64,000 nucleotides of DNA, from positions 186,001 to 250,000 of the forward strand of contig CAWUCO010000002.1 in NCBI GenBank assembly GCA_963920705.1, written 5' to 3'. The notes beneath the pieces are model-generated. The model ran no database searches. It was given only the letters and a program-made list of their open reading frames with translations, and had not been told where the DNA came from. This document shows positions 1 through 10,645 of this stretch, one piece after another; position 1 is the stretch's first letter, and the number at the start of each line of letters is the position of its first letter. The translations under genes and the position numbers were made by a program. The stretch comes from Odiellus spinosus (lineage: Eukaryota; Arthropoda; Arachnida; Opiliones; Phalangiidae).

Positions 1-1679
1 CAGGTTTTTCAAATCAGGTTTTTCAAATCAGGTTTTTCAAATCAGGTTTTTCAAATCAGGTTTTTCAAATCAGGTTTTTCAAATCAGGTTTTTCAAATCT
101 GGTTTTTCAAATCTGGTTTTTCAAATCTGGTTTTTCAAATCTGGTTTTTCAAATCTGGTTTTTCAAATCTGGTTTTTCAAATCTGGTTTTTCAAATCTGG
201 TTTTTCAAATCTGGTTTTTCAAATCTGGTTTTTCAAATCTGGTTTTTCAAATCTGGTTTTTCAAATCTGGTTTTTCAAATCTGGTTTTTCAAATCTGGTT
301 TTTCAAATCTGGTTTTTCAAATCTGGTTTTTCAAATCTGGTTTTTCAAATCTGGTTTTTCAAATCTGGTTTTTCAAATCTGGTTTTTCAAATCTGGTTTT
401 TCAAATCTGGTTTTTCAAATCTGGTTTTTCAAATCTGGTTTTTCAAATCTGGTTTTTCAAATCTGGTTTTTCAAATCTGGTTTTTCAAATCTGGTTTTTC
501 AAATCTGGTTTTTCAAATCTGGTTTTTCAAATCTGGTTTTTCAAATCTGGTTTTTCAAATCTGGTTTTTCAAATCTGGTTTTTCAAATCTGGTCTTTCAA
601 ATCTGGTCTTTCAAATCTGGTTTTTCAAATCTGGTCTTTCAAATCTGGTCTTTCAAATCTGGTCTTTCAAATCTGGTCTTTCAAATCTGGTCTTTCAAAT
701 CTGGTCTTTCAAATCTGGTCTTTCAAATCTGGTCTTTCAAATCTGGTCTTTCAAATCTGGTCTTTCAAATCTGGTCTTTCAAATCTGGTCTTTCAAATCT
801 GGTCTTTCAAATCTGGTCTTTCAAATCTGGTCTTTCAAATCAGGTCTTTCAAATCAGGTCTTTCAAATCAGGTTTTTCAAATCAGGTTTTTCAAATCAGG
901 TTTTTCAAATCAGGTTTTTCAAATCAGGTTTTTCAAATCAGGTTTTTCAAATCAGGTTTTTCAAATCAGGTTTTTCAAATCAGGTTTTTCAAATCAGGTT
1001 TTTCAAATCAGGTTTTTCAAATCAGGTTTTTCAAATCAGGTTTTTCAAATCAGGTTTTTCAAATCAGGTTTTTCAAATCAGGTTTTTCAAATCAGGTTTT
1101 TCAAATCAGGTTTTTCAAATCAGGTTTTTCAAATCAGGTTTTTCAAATCAGGTTTTTCAAATCAGGTTTTTCAAATCAGGTTTTTGAAATCAGGTTTTTC
1201 AAATCAGGTTTTTCAAATCAGGTTTTTGAAATCAGGTTTTTGAAATCAGGTTTTTGAAATCAGGTTTTTGAAATCAGGTTTTTGAAATCAGGTTTTTGAA
1301 ATCAGGTTTTTGAAATCAGGTTTTTGAAATCAGGTTTTTGAAATCAGGTTTTTGAAATCAGGTTTTTGAAATCAGGTTTTTGAAATCAGGTTTTTCAAAT
1401 CAGGTTTTTCAAATCAGGTTTTTCAAATCAGGTTTTTCAAATCAGGTTTTTCAAATCAGGTTTTTCAAATCAGGTTTTTCAAATCAGGTTTTTCAAATCA
1501 GGTTTTTCAAATCAGGTTTTTCAAATCAGGTTTTTCAAATCAGGTTTTTCAAATCAGGTTTTTCAAATCAGGTTTTTCAAATCAGGTTTTTCAAATCAGG
1601 TTTTTCAAATCAGGTTTTTCAAATCAGGTTTTTCAAATCAGGTTTTTCAAATCATATTTTTCAAATCATATTTTTCAAC
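1..1679. repeat. 14-bp minisatellite, continuing past the left edge
   Basis: About 120 head-to-tail copies of a 14-bp unit (caggtttttcaaat). Variants occur in blocks: an early 'ctgg' form, a middle 'ggtcttt' form (about 594-870), and a 'tttttgaaat' form (about 1177-1390). Such blocks indicate local spread by unequal exchange or slippage. The array starts at base 1, so its full length is unknown. A 113-residue open frame at the right end (1380-1721) is only the array read through and should not be taken as a gene. Confidence 0.98.
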
Positions 1680-2300
1680 TTGGCTACCTGTGAACGCGTC
1701 TTTGTATCTAATCTTTATTAATTTATCTTGGATACCCGTGTGAAAGCGGCTTTATATCTAATCTTTATTAATATATCTTGGATACTCGTGTGAAATCGGC
1801 TTTGTATCTAATCGTTATGTATTTATCTTGGATACCCGTGTGTACGCGGCTTTATATCTAATCTTATTTTTTCTTTGATACCAGTCTGAACGCGGATTTA
1901 TATCTAATCTTTATTAATTTATCTTGGATACACGTGTGAACGTGGCTTCATATCGAATATTTATTAATTTTTAACTTAGATACCCGTGCGAACAGGCATT
2001 TATATATTATCTTTGTCATTTTATCTTGGGTACTCGTGCGAACGGGACTTAATATCTATTCTTTATTAAGTCATTTTTATCTTGGAAACGCGTCTTTATA
2101 TCTATTCTTTATTAAGTCATTTTATCTTGGATACCCTGCGAACACGCCTTTATATCTTATCTTTATTAATTTTTACCTTGGATACCCTTGTGAAGGCACC
2201 TTTACATCTAATCTTTATCGTCTTATCTTGGCTACCCGTGAAAACGCACCATAATATCTAAAATTTATTAATTCATTTTATCTTGAACACCCGTGAAAAC
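1680..2300 (+). repeat. Degenerate tandem array, outer arm of a dispersed element
   Basis: About a dozen degenerate units of roughly 40-55 bp, each with a core like 'cttggatacccgtgtgaacgc' shortened or altered, followed by 'tatatctaatctttatta'. The reverse complement of the same unit forms the arrays at 6760-7020 and 51160-51640. Each array adjoins the same unique segment, so it belongs to the element and is not an independent satellite. Confidence 0.85.
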
Positions 2301-2890
2301 ACGCTTTTATCTAATAAGAAAATTTTGAATATCTTCGAAAATATCTTTTATATTAAATTTAAGTTTCAGCAACATTGGTTTTTAGATTAAGTTAAATCAT
2401 TTAATCTGTTTTAATTTTAATTTAAATGAATATTACGTTTCAATTCAGTAAAAGCTATCACCTCAGAAGGCTAAAATAGACGCGAATCCAAAAGATACTA
2501 TATAAGGCGTTCGTTTATCATTATAAACTAACAAGCGAGTAACGGTTGCTGCTCTTCAATGAGCTGTGGTGGATGTACGTTTACAGCATGGTAGAAGCTT
2601 ATAACTGTATATGCGAATTCTATTGGACGTCACGTACAGACAGATCCTCTCCGCGAACTAAAAGTTCATTCGGAGAGGTAAGAAGTCGAAAGTTTTTCCT
2701 ATTCGATGACGTAACAGACAGAACCTCTCCGTGAACTAAAAGTTCACTCGGAGAGGTAAGAAGACGAAAGTTTTTCGATTCAATGACGTATTTCGTCTTC
2801 TTGCACGACGCCGACGCCTACGCCAACGCCGCAGTGAATATAGTAGCTAGACCCCACTAGGGTTGGGTCTAGCTAAAAAGGTTCAACGAA
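2280..2890 (+). mobile_element. Non-autonomous element copy 1 (array plus unique part plus end hairpin)
   Basis: The unique part (2300-2530) matches the reverse complements of 6555-6760 and 50940-51170, including 'gatactatataaggcgttcg'. It is followed by a GC-richer part (2780-2850) and an end hairpin in which 'gctagaccc' pairs with 'gggtctagc' (about 2846-2874). There is no coding capacity. A tandem array, unique body and 3'-type hairpin recall Helentron-associated elements (HINE/DINE-1), but that class is an inference. 2546-2760 also contains a direct repeat with 'cctctccg' and 'ttcggagaggtaagaag'. Confidence 0.7.
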
Positions 2891-3990
2891 AAAAGGTTGA
2901 GCGACGTACTGAGCTTTTAAATCACAAATATACTTTAAGAAAATGAAACTTAGGAAATCGTTCTTACATTTACATATGAATAGAGAGAATATGAAGTATC
3001 AAATTGGTACAGACTACAGTTTAAATGATGCAAGGCTTACCTTAACAGTATCGAGGTCTTTCGAGGATCAGACTTCCTAGGACTATATGCTCTGGCTTGA
3101 CGAACAGATTATTGAATTAGATACTCGGGAGAGTTTAAAACCTTTATCATGATCTCGTAAAACATTCTATCCGTGAAATATTCGTCGATTTTATTTATTT
3201 CGAGCCTTCGGGTTCGGCGCAACTTCGTTCGTTCGCTTGGCTGCCATTTTAGCGGAAGCGTCACGAAGGTCGCCACCTAGCGTTTTCTATTTGAAGTAAG
3301 ATTGAAGCCGCGAAATTCAAACGCGTATTTTTACTAGTATTTGTTTGTTGAAGCCTATCAATTCTAAAAATGATCTAAAAACGCTGAATTATAGAAATTA
3401 TGGATGTTTTTTCTTCGTTCGATAAGAGTTACCGACAGCAAATACCCTGTTGTTAAGTTATCGGGTGGTTATCGTATCTCGCGCTCGATAATTTCACGTT
3501 TGGAAGTTAGAGAATACCATTTTTTGATAACTTATCACATTTACGATAAAACCGGAGTTATCGTATGCGCGTGCACGATAAAAAAGTTAGAGAATTGCCC
3601 CCACTATCTGTTCGAATAAACGCGTAATTTTGTTTATTAATTATGCTTCAAATTTTATCTCCGAGTTTAATTTGTATCCAGCATTCGATACGCGTCTGTT
3701 AATATAGTTTAGTATATATTAGTAACTGTACCCTTTACATCAGTAAATTATAGTTAAAGATTATTAATCGATCCTTAGGTTATTTTAGATTGCGTTTTTT
3801 TTCTATAATACCTCGCGTAAATTGTTTTGGGGAATATGTTTGTTACTCGCGTGTGAACTTGAAACTAAGGACCATTCTGTAGTTAAAAAACCTATCGGTT
3901 TAATTTGTTGACTGAACAGATATTTGGCCGCGGATGTAAATATTAAATTGGTTATCAAATCAATGCGATAAATACGGCTTGCATAATTTT
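2891..3990. other. Intergenic, no gene seen
   Basis: No convincing coding exon. 3395-3610 carries several 'gataa' and 'agttagagaat' motifs in both orientations, giving a weakly folded AT-rich region. The open frame at 3404-3619 has no recognisable domain and no splice context. Confidence 0.5.
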
Positions 3991-4050
3991 TTAAACCCAC
4001 CTGATGATGGAGTAATAGCTCCGAAACGTTGTCTTAGTCAATAAAATTAT
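3990..4050 (+). other. Hammerhead-ribozyme-like core, possible Penelope-like element relic
   Basis: Reads CTGATGA (4001-4007), then a 4-bp stem GGAG/CTCC with a TAATAG loop, then GAAAC (4023-4027), then GTTGTC (4028-4033). These are the conserved blocks of a type I hammerhead with a two-pair stem III and a GUC cleavage triplet. Known family fact: Penelope-like retroelements carry such motifs in their terminal repeats. I cannot find a well-paired stem I next to the core, and no reverse transcriptase frame is nearby. The call is therefore a relic or a look-alike. Confidence 0.45.
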
Positions 4051-4369
4051 TGATAAATAAAACTGCAGTGACTATGTGAAAATTTTTTTTAATTAAAAGA
4101 TAGCGAACCCGTTGAAAAATAGTTAAAGATGTGTGCCTCGCGCGCGTGGCACAATGGACTTCGCGAACGAGAGCTCCACACAAAGGATCAGGGGATTACA
4201 ACCTTCGGGTACCGGATAAGAAAGAAAAATATAATTGCTACCATGCCGCTGTATTCGCGGGACATGGCAACTAAAGGAATCATAGAATTTTCTTAAAATT
4301 AAATACACTTTAGACCGATTCAAAAATGGAAGCCTCATGTGCAAGAAAAACTGTTACAATGGTCGAAAT

Positions 4370-4690
4370 ATAATGTCTAAGAAGGAATATCCCAAAGGAA
4401 ATGTCGCAAAGAAGATGTCTCAAAGAGAATGTCTCAAAGGGAATGTTTCAGAGGGAATGCATTAGAGAGAATGTTGCAGAAGGAATGGCTCAGTGGGAAT
4501 GTCTCAGAGGGAATGCCTCAGAGGGAATGTCTCAGAGAGAATGCCTCAAAGAGAATGTCTCAGAGGGAATGCCTCAAATGTCCCAGAGTGAATGTTCTAG
4601 AGGGAATGTCCTAGAGGGAATATTCCAGAGGGAATTTTTCAGAAGAAATATCCCAGAGGGAATGTTCCAAACATTGAAAAGGGGAAAAAT
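4370..4690 (+). repeat. 15-bp minisatellite
   Basis: About 20 copies of a unit close to 'gggaatgtctcagag'. Because 15 is a multiple of three, two overlapping frames stay open (4401-4703 and 4429-4614) and give low-complexity repeats. No splice sites, neighbouring exons or domain support translation. Confidence 0.9.
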
Positions 4691-5380
4691 GGAAAAGGGG
4701 TGACATGGAATCCCAAATTTACGTTAAGGCGTGAACAACCGTAATATGTGAAGGTAAAATTACTTTGAGCTTGACCATCTTGTTTACGCTTATATAGTTA
4801 AATTCGAAATTCTCGAACCGGGAGGTTCCTTCTAAAGGCTCGGGAGTTAAAAGTAGTTTTGGGGTTATTTCAAAATTTAGCGAAACTAATTGAATCTTTC
4901 ACTCTGAAAGCGAAAACGGTCGACAATCGTTAGACTAAAACATGTCTCGAAAAATTGATTAAGGTAATGGCTGTGGAACAGCGCAGAGAGACGCCGAGAT
5001 GAAAGATACAATCAGGGAGGAAATACAGAGTGTGTTACCGACCAAGAGTTCTACAATATAGACACGTGCAGTTCATCTGGTTTGGCTTTTATTTCAACTA
5101 CAATTTGGGAGCAAGGTTCAAGATAGTGTTTCGGTAACTTTTAAGTTAAATTATAAAAATAAAAAATTCGTATCTAAATAGATGGCGTCTCGTTCTCTAA
5201 ACAAGTATTCAAACACCCCGTAATTATCGTAATGTAACTACGCAGTAGGCAGACATGACCCATGCAAATAATCATCTCGTTAATCGTTACTCGTGTCGTA
5301 ATTCATTATAAACCTTTAAAGGGATAATTCAACAGTGATTAATCAGTGATTAATTTATCGATTCCTTAGAGTTTAAATAT
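4691..5380. other. Intergenic, no feature recognised
   Basis: AT-rich sequence with no coding exon, RNA gene or repeat that I can support. Confidence 0.5.
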
Positions 5381-5384
5381 CGTT

Positions 5385-5625
5385 TATAAACCTTTAAAAA
5401 AAAAAATACAAACAAATATTAAACTAGAAATAAATTTGAAACTTACTATCAAAATAGGCTTAGCTGGATTCATGGAGGTCCAGTATTCCCATATAAGGGA
5501 ATTGGCCCATAGTCTTTATATGGGACGTTCAGCTAATCTCCATTAATCCAGCTAAGCCTATTTTTGATATTAAGTTTTAAACTTATTTATAGATTAATAT
5601 TTGTTTGAAATTTTTGTTTTCTGTT
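5385..5625. mobile_element. Palindromic foldback MITE
   Basis: Near-symmetric inverted arms of about 85 bp meet around a short centre (5480-5535). The inner arms read 'aaaataggcttagctggatt' and its complement 'aatccagctaagcctatttt'. The outer arms continue the symmetry through 'caaacaaatatt' and beyond. The element is non-coding. The inner arm resembles 'aaaataggcttaacaggatt' at 21042-21061, hinting at a shared family. Confidence 0.85.
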
Positions 5626-5689
5626 GGATTAGTCCTATTTCGATTCTCCCTTAAGGCTCCTAATAAAACGGACCTAATGAAAATCTTAA

Positions 5690-6360
5690 TTTATAAGCGC
5701 ATAGATGGGGTGTATCTATAAAAAACACGCAAACTGGCGTTTTTTATTTATGGATGTCTCGCAATTTCATCAGAAACTTCTATGAAGAATTAAAATACAA
5801 CCTCCAGTTGTATTTCTTTATCTGAACGAGACTTTCATCAGAAACCTTAATCAAAGCCGGTGCACGCTAATGAAGCAGGAGGGGACCTTAGCTTGTATAG
5901 GATTGTAATTTTTTCTCGGTAGGTGGCAGGATCATTCATCGACTTTTGCGGACGCGTCTCTCCCGTTACCGTGGCAACCCGACGTAGGAGACGTTCCTAC
6001 GTCAGGTTGCCACGGTAACGGGAAAGACGCCTCTGCAAAAATCGTTGGTTAATCGCGCCTCTAAAGGGGCAAATTGGCGAACTAGATTTCCTCTTTTAGA
6101 ATTTTTTTCCCGCGTGCACTGTCTTTGATAAAATATAGGAGGCGTTGCCTTAATGCTATTTCCTATATATATACCCGCCCCGCTCTTTTTTTCTGACTGA
6201 TAACTGAAAACAACAATCATCACTATAATCATCGTAATCTTTGTCCTACCGTCCACTGAATTCGAGTTCATACAGGCAAAGCAAGATTGATTTAAGGTAG
6301 CTTGAAATGGAAGACTTTTAGAATGTACAAGTGCTTCTCTAGTTAAACACAGAAAAATCT
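5690..6360. mobile_element. Non-coding dispersed element with internal hairpins
   Basis: Segments here recur at 23756-24000: 'tttcatcagaaacc', 'ttgataactgaaa', 'accgtccactgaattcga' and 'ctctagttaaacacaga', in the same order. The element carries small hairpins near 5727-5755 and 5801-5822 and a large one at 5947-6030. The 23.8-kb copy lacks most of the middle. No transposase frame is present. Confidence 0.7.
5947..6030. repeat. Long near-perfect hairpin
   Basis: The arms 'cccgttaccgtggcaacc' and 'ggttgccacggtaacggg' are exactly complementary. Pairing continues inward through CGACGTAGGA/TCCTACGTC, leaving a loop of about five bases, and outward through the GACG/CGTC ends. The stem is roughly 35 bp with one or two bulges, and it is GC-richer than its surroundings. 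Confidence 0.9.
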
Positions 6361-6529
6361 AAAATAGGTTAACATTGTTAAATATTATTAGGTTAACCAT
6401 TCCTTAAAATTTGGCACAACACTAGCTCAGCCTTGGATTATATCTCATCAAGAGGGTACTATAATTTCTTGCCATTATACATGCATCGCGGGCTTAGGAG
6501 AAGTCTGTTCTCACGTTAGCACCATTTTT

Positions 6530-7020
6530 TTTAGCTAGACCCAACCTTGTTATTTAATATAGATCCACGAACGCCTTATAGAGTATCTTTTGAGTATGAG
6601 TCACGGGTATCCAAGGTTTTAACGTTTAATGAAATGAAACGTACTATTCATTTAAATTAAAATTAAAACTATTTAAATGATTTAACTAAAAAATGAATTT
6701 AATATGAAGTATATTTTCGAAGATATTCTATATTTTATTATATAAAAGGCGCGTTTTCACGAGTGGCCAAGATAAGTTAGATAATATTAGATATAAAGGC
6801 GCGTTGACATGTGTACGAGTATCCAAGATAAAATGGAAATAAATATTAGATATAAAGGCGCGTTCACCCGGGTATACAAGTTAATATTAATAAATATTAG
6901 ATATAACGGCGCGTTTCCAAGATAAAATGGCTAAATAAATATTAGGTATAAAGGGGCGTTCGCTCGGGAATCCAAGATAAATTAATAAAGATTAGATATA
7001 AAAGGCACGTTCACAAGTGA
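6530..7020 (-). mobile_element. Non-autonomous element copy 2, inverted relative to copy 1
   Basis: Reverse complement of the 1680-2890 arrangement: hairpin-side end 'agctagacccaacc' (6534), unique part (6555-6760), then the outer tandem array with 'ggcgcgttcac' units (6760-7020). It lacks the 2530-2800 segment found in copy 1. Together copies 1 and 2 form an inverted pair spanning 5.3 kb. Confidence 0.75.
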
Positions 7021-8060
7021 GTGTCGGACGCTCTTCCACGTTACCACAGGCTCTTAGTAGAATATGAGAGAAAAATCCCTTATATCTTTAGATGTATACA
7101 ATACAAAAAACAAGTCGATGTTATTAAGGGGTTGTCGAGAACGAGATAAAAAGGTAGCTTATGAATCTTTCGGTTATAGTCTGCCAGTAATGAAAACGAG
7201 AAAACAACGAACAAGAAGTCGCGAACGAGATAGTAAGGGAGCTTATGCGTGTTGAGTTCTAGTCTGTCAGTAATGAAAACTCGAAAACAATAAACAAGTC
7301 GTCGATCTCTAAAGAGGTTCCACGAGCTACGGGCTGGGCTATGCTCTTTGACGAGGCGGTCATTCCGAGTCACCAAGTGCAATTATCTAACATATAATTT
7401 CTATAACCTACTAACGACTAATCTAACTTGTCGGAGAACAAAAAGTAAATAATTTACATTCACGGAGTACCAAAAATCACAGACCAGCGTTCTATAAGCA
7501 CATTTTATTTCGAGCGTTAGAAATTTAAGTCTTTAAACAATAATTTCTTCTGGTCAAGAGATCAATGGAAAGCCAGCATTAATCAAAAGAGACTGACCCT
7601 TTCAATGAGCATCTTGAACTAACGAATATGGTATTGTATTTTTTTCCTAGATCAAGAAAAAGCAACGGGCATCAGACTACTAAGCCCAATTGTACTTACA
7701 GAAGAGGAAAAAAATACATTATACAGTTTTTTTGTTTTTTTTTTACCAAATTTTGTCTTTACATATTAAAAAGCGATGAAAAAGACCAATTGTTATTGGG
7801 AAGTGATAAATTGAAACCAAAAAGACATCAATTAATTTCGTTTGACGATATAAAAGGGTTTAAACAATTATGTTAAAATAATGAATAAAACATTTTTAAA
7901 ATTATGGATGGTTTCAATTTGCGTGAAAGCTTATACTTAACTATTGGTATAAGTAATAGCGAATACGTCACCAATTCCCCCGCGTCTGATTGGAGCGCCA
8001 AGAACGATATTTGAAGTAATACAACCAAACTGAAGCCTAATTCAGAGTAGTGAAGTGTTT
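7021..8060. other. Intergenic with one short tandem duplication
   Basis: 7125-7300 holds two imperfect direct copies of about 85 bp, sharing 'cgagaacgagat', 'gtctgccagtaatgaaaac' and 'aacaa'. The open frames at 7064-7255 and 7080-7382 merely span this duplication. The rest, to 8060, shows nothing I can support as a gene. Confidence 0.5.
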
Positions 8061-8065
8061 AAATT

Positions 8066-8305
8066 ATGATTAACGATGACGGCACGAAATATAAACTGGT
8101 ATTTCCCAAGTCGAAATGTATATGTGTATACACATATGTGAACCTTGATCATTTTACCTTCGCCTATGACGTAAATATTAGAAATAACCTAGTTCAAAAT
8201 TACAGATGGTGTTATTTTTCCGAAACAGAAAACGACCAAGTATTACAGCGTTATATACCTAGATTAGAGTGTTATGGCGGTTCACGACTCAACGTAAAGT
8301 TTGTG
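8066..8305 (+). CDS. Possible first exon of an unrecognised gene
   Basis: An 80-codon open frame begins with ATG at 8066 and stays open to a strong splice donor (TTGTG|GTAAGT, GT at 8306). The encoded peptide is mixed in composition, with several Tyr, Asp and Cys, and shows no signal peptide, membrane segment or domain that I recognise. No matching downstream exon was found, so the reading depends only on the open frame and the donor. It could be chance. Confidence 0.25.
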
Positions 8306-8416
8306 GTAAGTTAATAATTTAATTCTAGACTGTCGCGAAATGGGATTGTTTTATGTAATTAAAAAGTAAATTATTAGAATTTCCTAAGTTCTGTGAAATG
8401 ATATTGGGTTATAAAA

Positions 8417-9040
8417 TGACGTCCCATACTCTCATTTTCCAATCTAAGTTTCTTTTTTAACCGCTGGCTAATTGCTCCAATACGCGCTTGGCGTTAACAT
8501 TAATCATATTTATTACGCGATGAAATTTTTATCCGGTTTAGGATAGATTGGAGACTCAAGATTTATAGATCAATATTTTTAAATCGGATCTTTTGAATTT
8601 TTGTTGGCACATTTATTCAAATTTATGGTGGAGATTAATTGTTTGGGTTCATGGTCTCTCATTTTTCACTATCGGTTTTGCGTGGATTCCTATTATAGAC
8701 CTAATTAAATTTAATTAAGATTGTTTTTACGATCTTGGATATTAATAATGACGTCTCATTTTTCTATCTAAGTTTCTCTTTTAAGCGCTGGCTAATTGCC
8801 CCAGTACGGGCTTGGCGTTAACAGGAATCATATTTATTACGAGATGAAAGTTTTATCCGCTTTAGGCTATAATAATAATTGGAGTTTCAAGATTAGGAGA
8901 TCAATATTTTTTAATCGGACCTTTTGAATTTTTGTTGGCAACTTTATTAAAATTTACGGAGGAGATTGATTATTTGGGCCCATGGTCTCTCATGTTTCGT
9001 CATCAGTTTTGCGTCGAATCATATTATAGATCTAAATAAA
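8417..9040 (+). repeat. Tandem duplication, two copies of about 300 bp
   Basis: 8417-8720 and 8749-9035 align throughout. Shared blocks include 'gctggctaattgc', 'cttggcgttaaca', 'atcatatttattacg', 'tttgaatttttgttggca' and 'catggtctctcat'. The copies differ by scattered substitutions and small gaps, so the duplication is not recent. The second copy ends just before the ATG of the transporter exon at 9072. Confidence 0.85.
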
Positions 9041-9071
9041 TTTAACGAAAATTGTTTTTTCGATCTTATAG

Positions 9072-9364
9072 ATGACTGAATACGCGCTTGACTTCGCGAT
9101 AACGGGGGCGTCGATATTATTATGCGTTTTGATCAGCGTGTTGGCACGCGGAAACAAGTCCAAGACGGTGGACGGCTTCGTATTAGGTGACAGGAACATG
9201 CAGTTGATCCCAGTGGCCCTATCAACTTTCGCCACTTTGATGTCAGCCACTAGTATCACGACCGTAGTAGGGGAGACTTTCACTAATGGCATGCAGTACT
9301 TCGTCGCTCTTGTCACTATATTACTGATTCAAATACCAACATGCCTTATACTAGTGTCTACGAG
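9072..9364 (+). CDS. SLC5 (sodium/solute symporter) family, first exon only
   Basis: Starts with ATG at 9072 and ends at a good donor (ACGAG|GTGAGT, phase 2), giving 97 codons. The peptide has a hydrophobic helix at about residues 8-25, then a basic loop followed by VDGFVLGDRNM. That matches the family pattern after TM1, where 'F.LG.R.M...P...S..A...S' marks the start of TM2. A second hydrophobic stretch (TM3) reaches the exon end. This is the N-terminus of a sodium-coupled transporter of the monocarboxylate/multivitamin type; the substrate cannot be told. A full-length member has about 550-620 residues. No later exon was found before the TRPM gene, so this is an isolated exon, a broken gene, or an exon whose partner lies outside the window. 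Confidence 0.75.
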
Positions 9365-10645
9365 GTGAGTTATTATCAAGGGACAGTCCAAAGTCGGCTT
9401 GTAGTCGATAGGACATTTTAGTCCTTCTTTAAAGTTAAACGTGAACCACGTCTCTGGGGCTTAAAACCCGAAAAAGCCGCTGAGGCTAACCGTTTATTTG
9501 GTTATGAAGGTAATTCTTTAAAAAGATACCAAGCCTATACGAGGGAAAATTAACTTTCCGTTCAAGAATTTAATAATTTAGATGAGACGTCTTGATTAAT
9601 AATTGAAAGCTTGATATTAATTTCAGTACATCGAAAGGCGATTCGACGAATCTCTCAGGATTCTATTCTCCGTCATTTTTCTATTCAATTACGTAAGATT
9701 ACGTTTCATTATCAATTTCCTGTAACGAACGAGCTGACTGGCCGGCAACTTTAGCAAACGATTGCCCGTGGCCAATAGGAAACATCATGACGGGTGGCGT
9801 TCGTTAGATTTAAAAAATCAATACATTTTTTTTTACTGTAGGGTGTAGGGCCATAGTTTCCCACCTCCAGAAAAAATTGGGCCACAGACTAAAGGCCCAT
9901 TCGGACTAATGACTTTTTGCTCAAAAACTTGGGTTACAATGTGAAAACCAAAGTTGTACAACTTTTGCTGATTTAACATTGCTATTTTTGTCGCACCATT
10001 GACCGATTTGTACAACTAAAATTGTACAGCAAAAGTTAGGTGAGATCTTATAGTCTGAATGGGCCTTAACCCTGGCCCCTACCTTCGCGCACTCCAATGC
10101 CGCAAATCGGCAATGTCGACGTATTCGAAACTGCAAAAATTGATTTCTTTTAGAACAATGAAACTACAAAATTTCTCGTCTTGACCTTATGTTTTTCCAC
10201 TGCCTAGCCAATGAGGCAAGGTGAGCGTACATCCTTATCATAACATCCAACGACTTAGTTTCCTGTAATTATCAACCAAACGGAGGTTTCTTAAAATTGC
10301 ATGGAATATTATCCGCGTTATACGTTCGGATAAAAAAATTCAAAAATTTATTTTCGTGAAAAATAACGAATAAAAAGATGATTTAAAATCTCAGTTTCGT
10401 CGTTTTATTTATCTTCTTCGAATTAAAAGTCAATTTGAAATATTTTTCTTATATTTTAGACTAATTCTGGAAACGCGAATGTTTCTTATCCGTCGTTATA
10501 CGTTTGAAAACGAGTAATTTGTAGGTAGATAAAGCAACGAAGGCTTATCTTCGGGTAAACCTTTTAACAATTGTACGAATATACAAATTTCATGGTTTTA
10601 GTTACAAACAATTTATCGGAAAATAAAATATCAGCAAATGGGTAT
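9365..10645. other. Non-coding, no exon recognised
   Basis: Follows the transporter exon. I looked for a continuation of the SLC5 frame and for TRPM N-terminal exons and recognised neither. The short minus frames at 9833-10136 have no domain. Confidence 0.5.

Noticed and set aside
1-1679. Telomeric repeat
   Set aside because: The 14-bp unit is not a known telomere type, and it is followed by ordinary interspersed elements.
1380-1721. 113-residue open frame rich in Phe and Ser
   Set aside because: It is the 14-bp minisatellite read in a frame without stops; no splice context or domain.
4401-4703. 100-residue repetitive protein (Met/Glu/Cys-rich pentapeptide repeats)
   Set aside because: A 15-bp minisatellite keeps frames open by length alone; two frames are open at once and neither has flanking exons.
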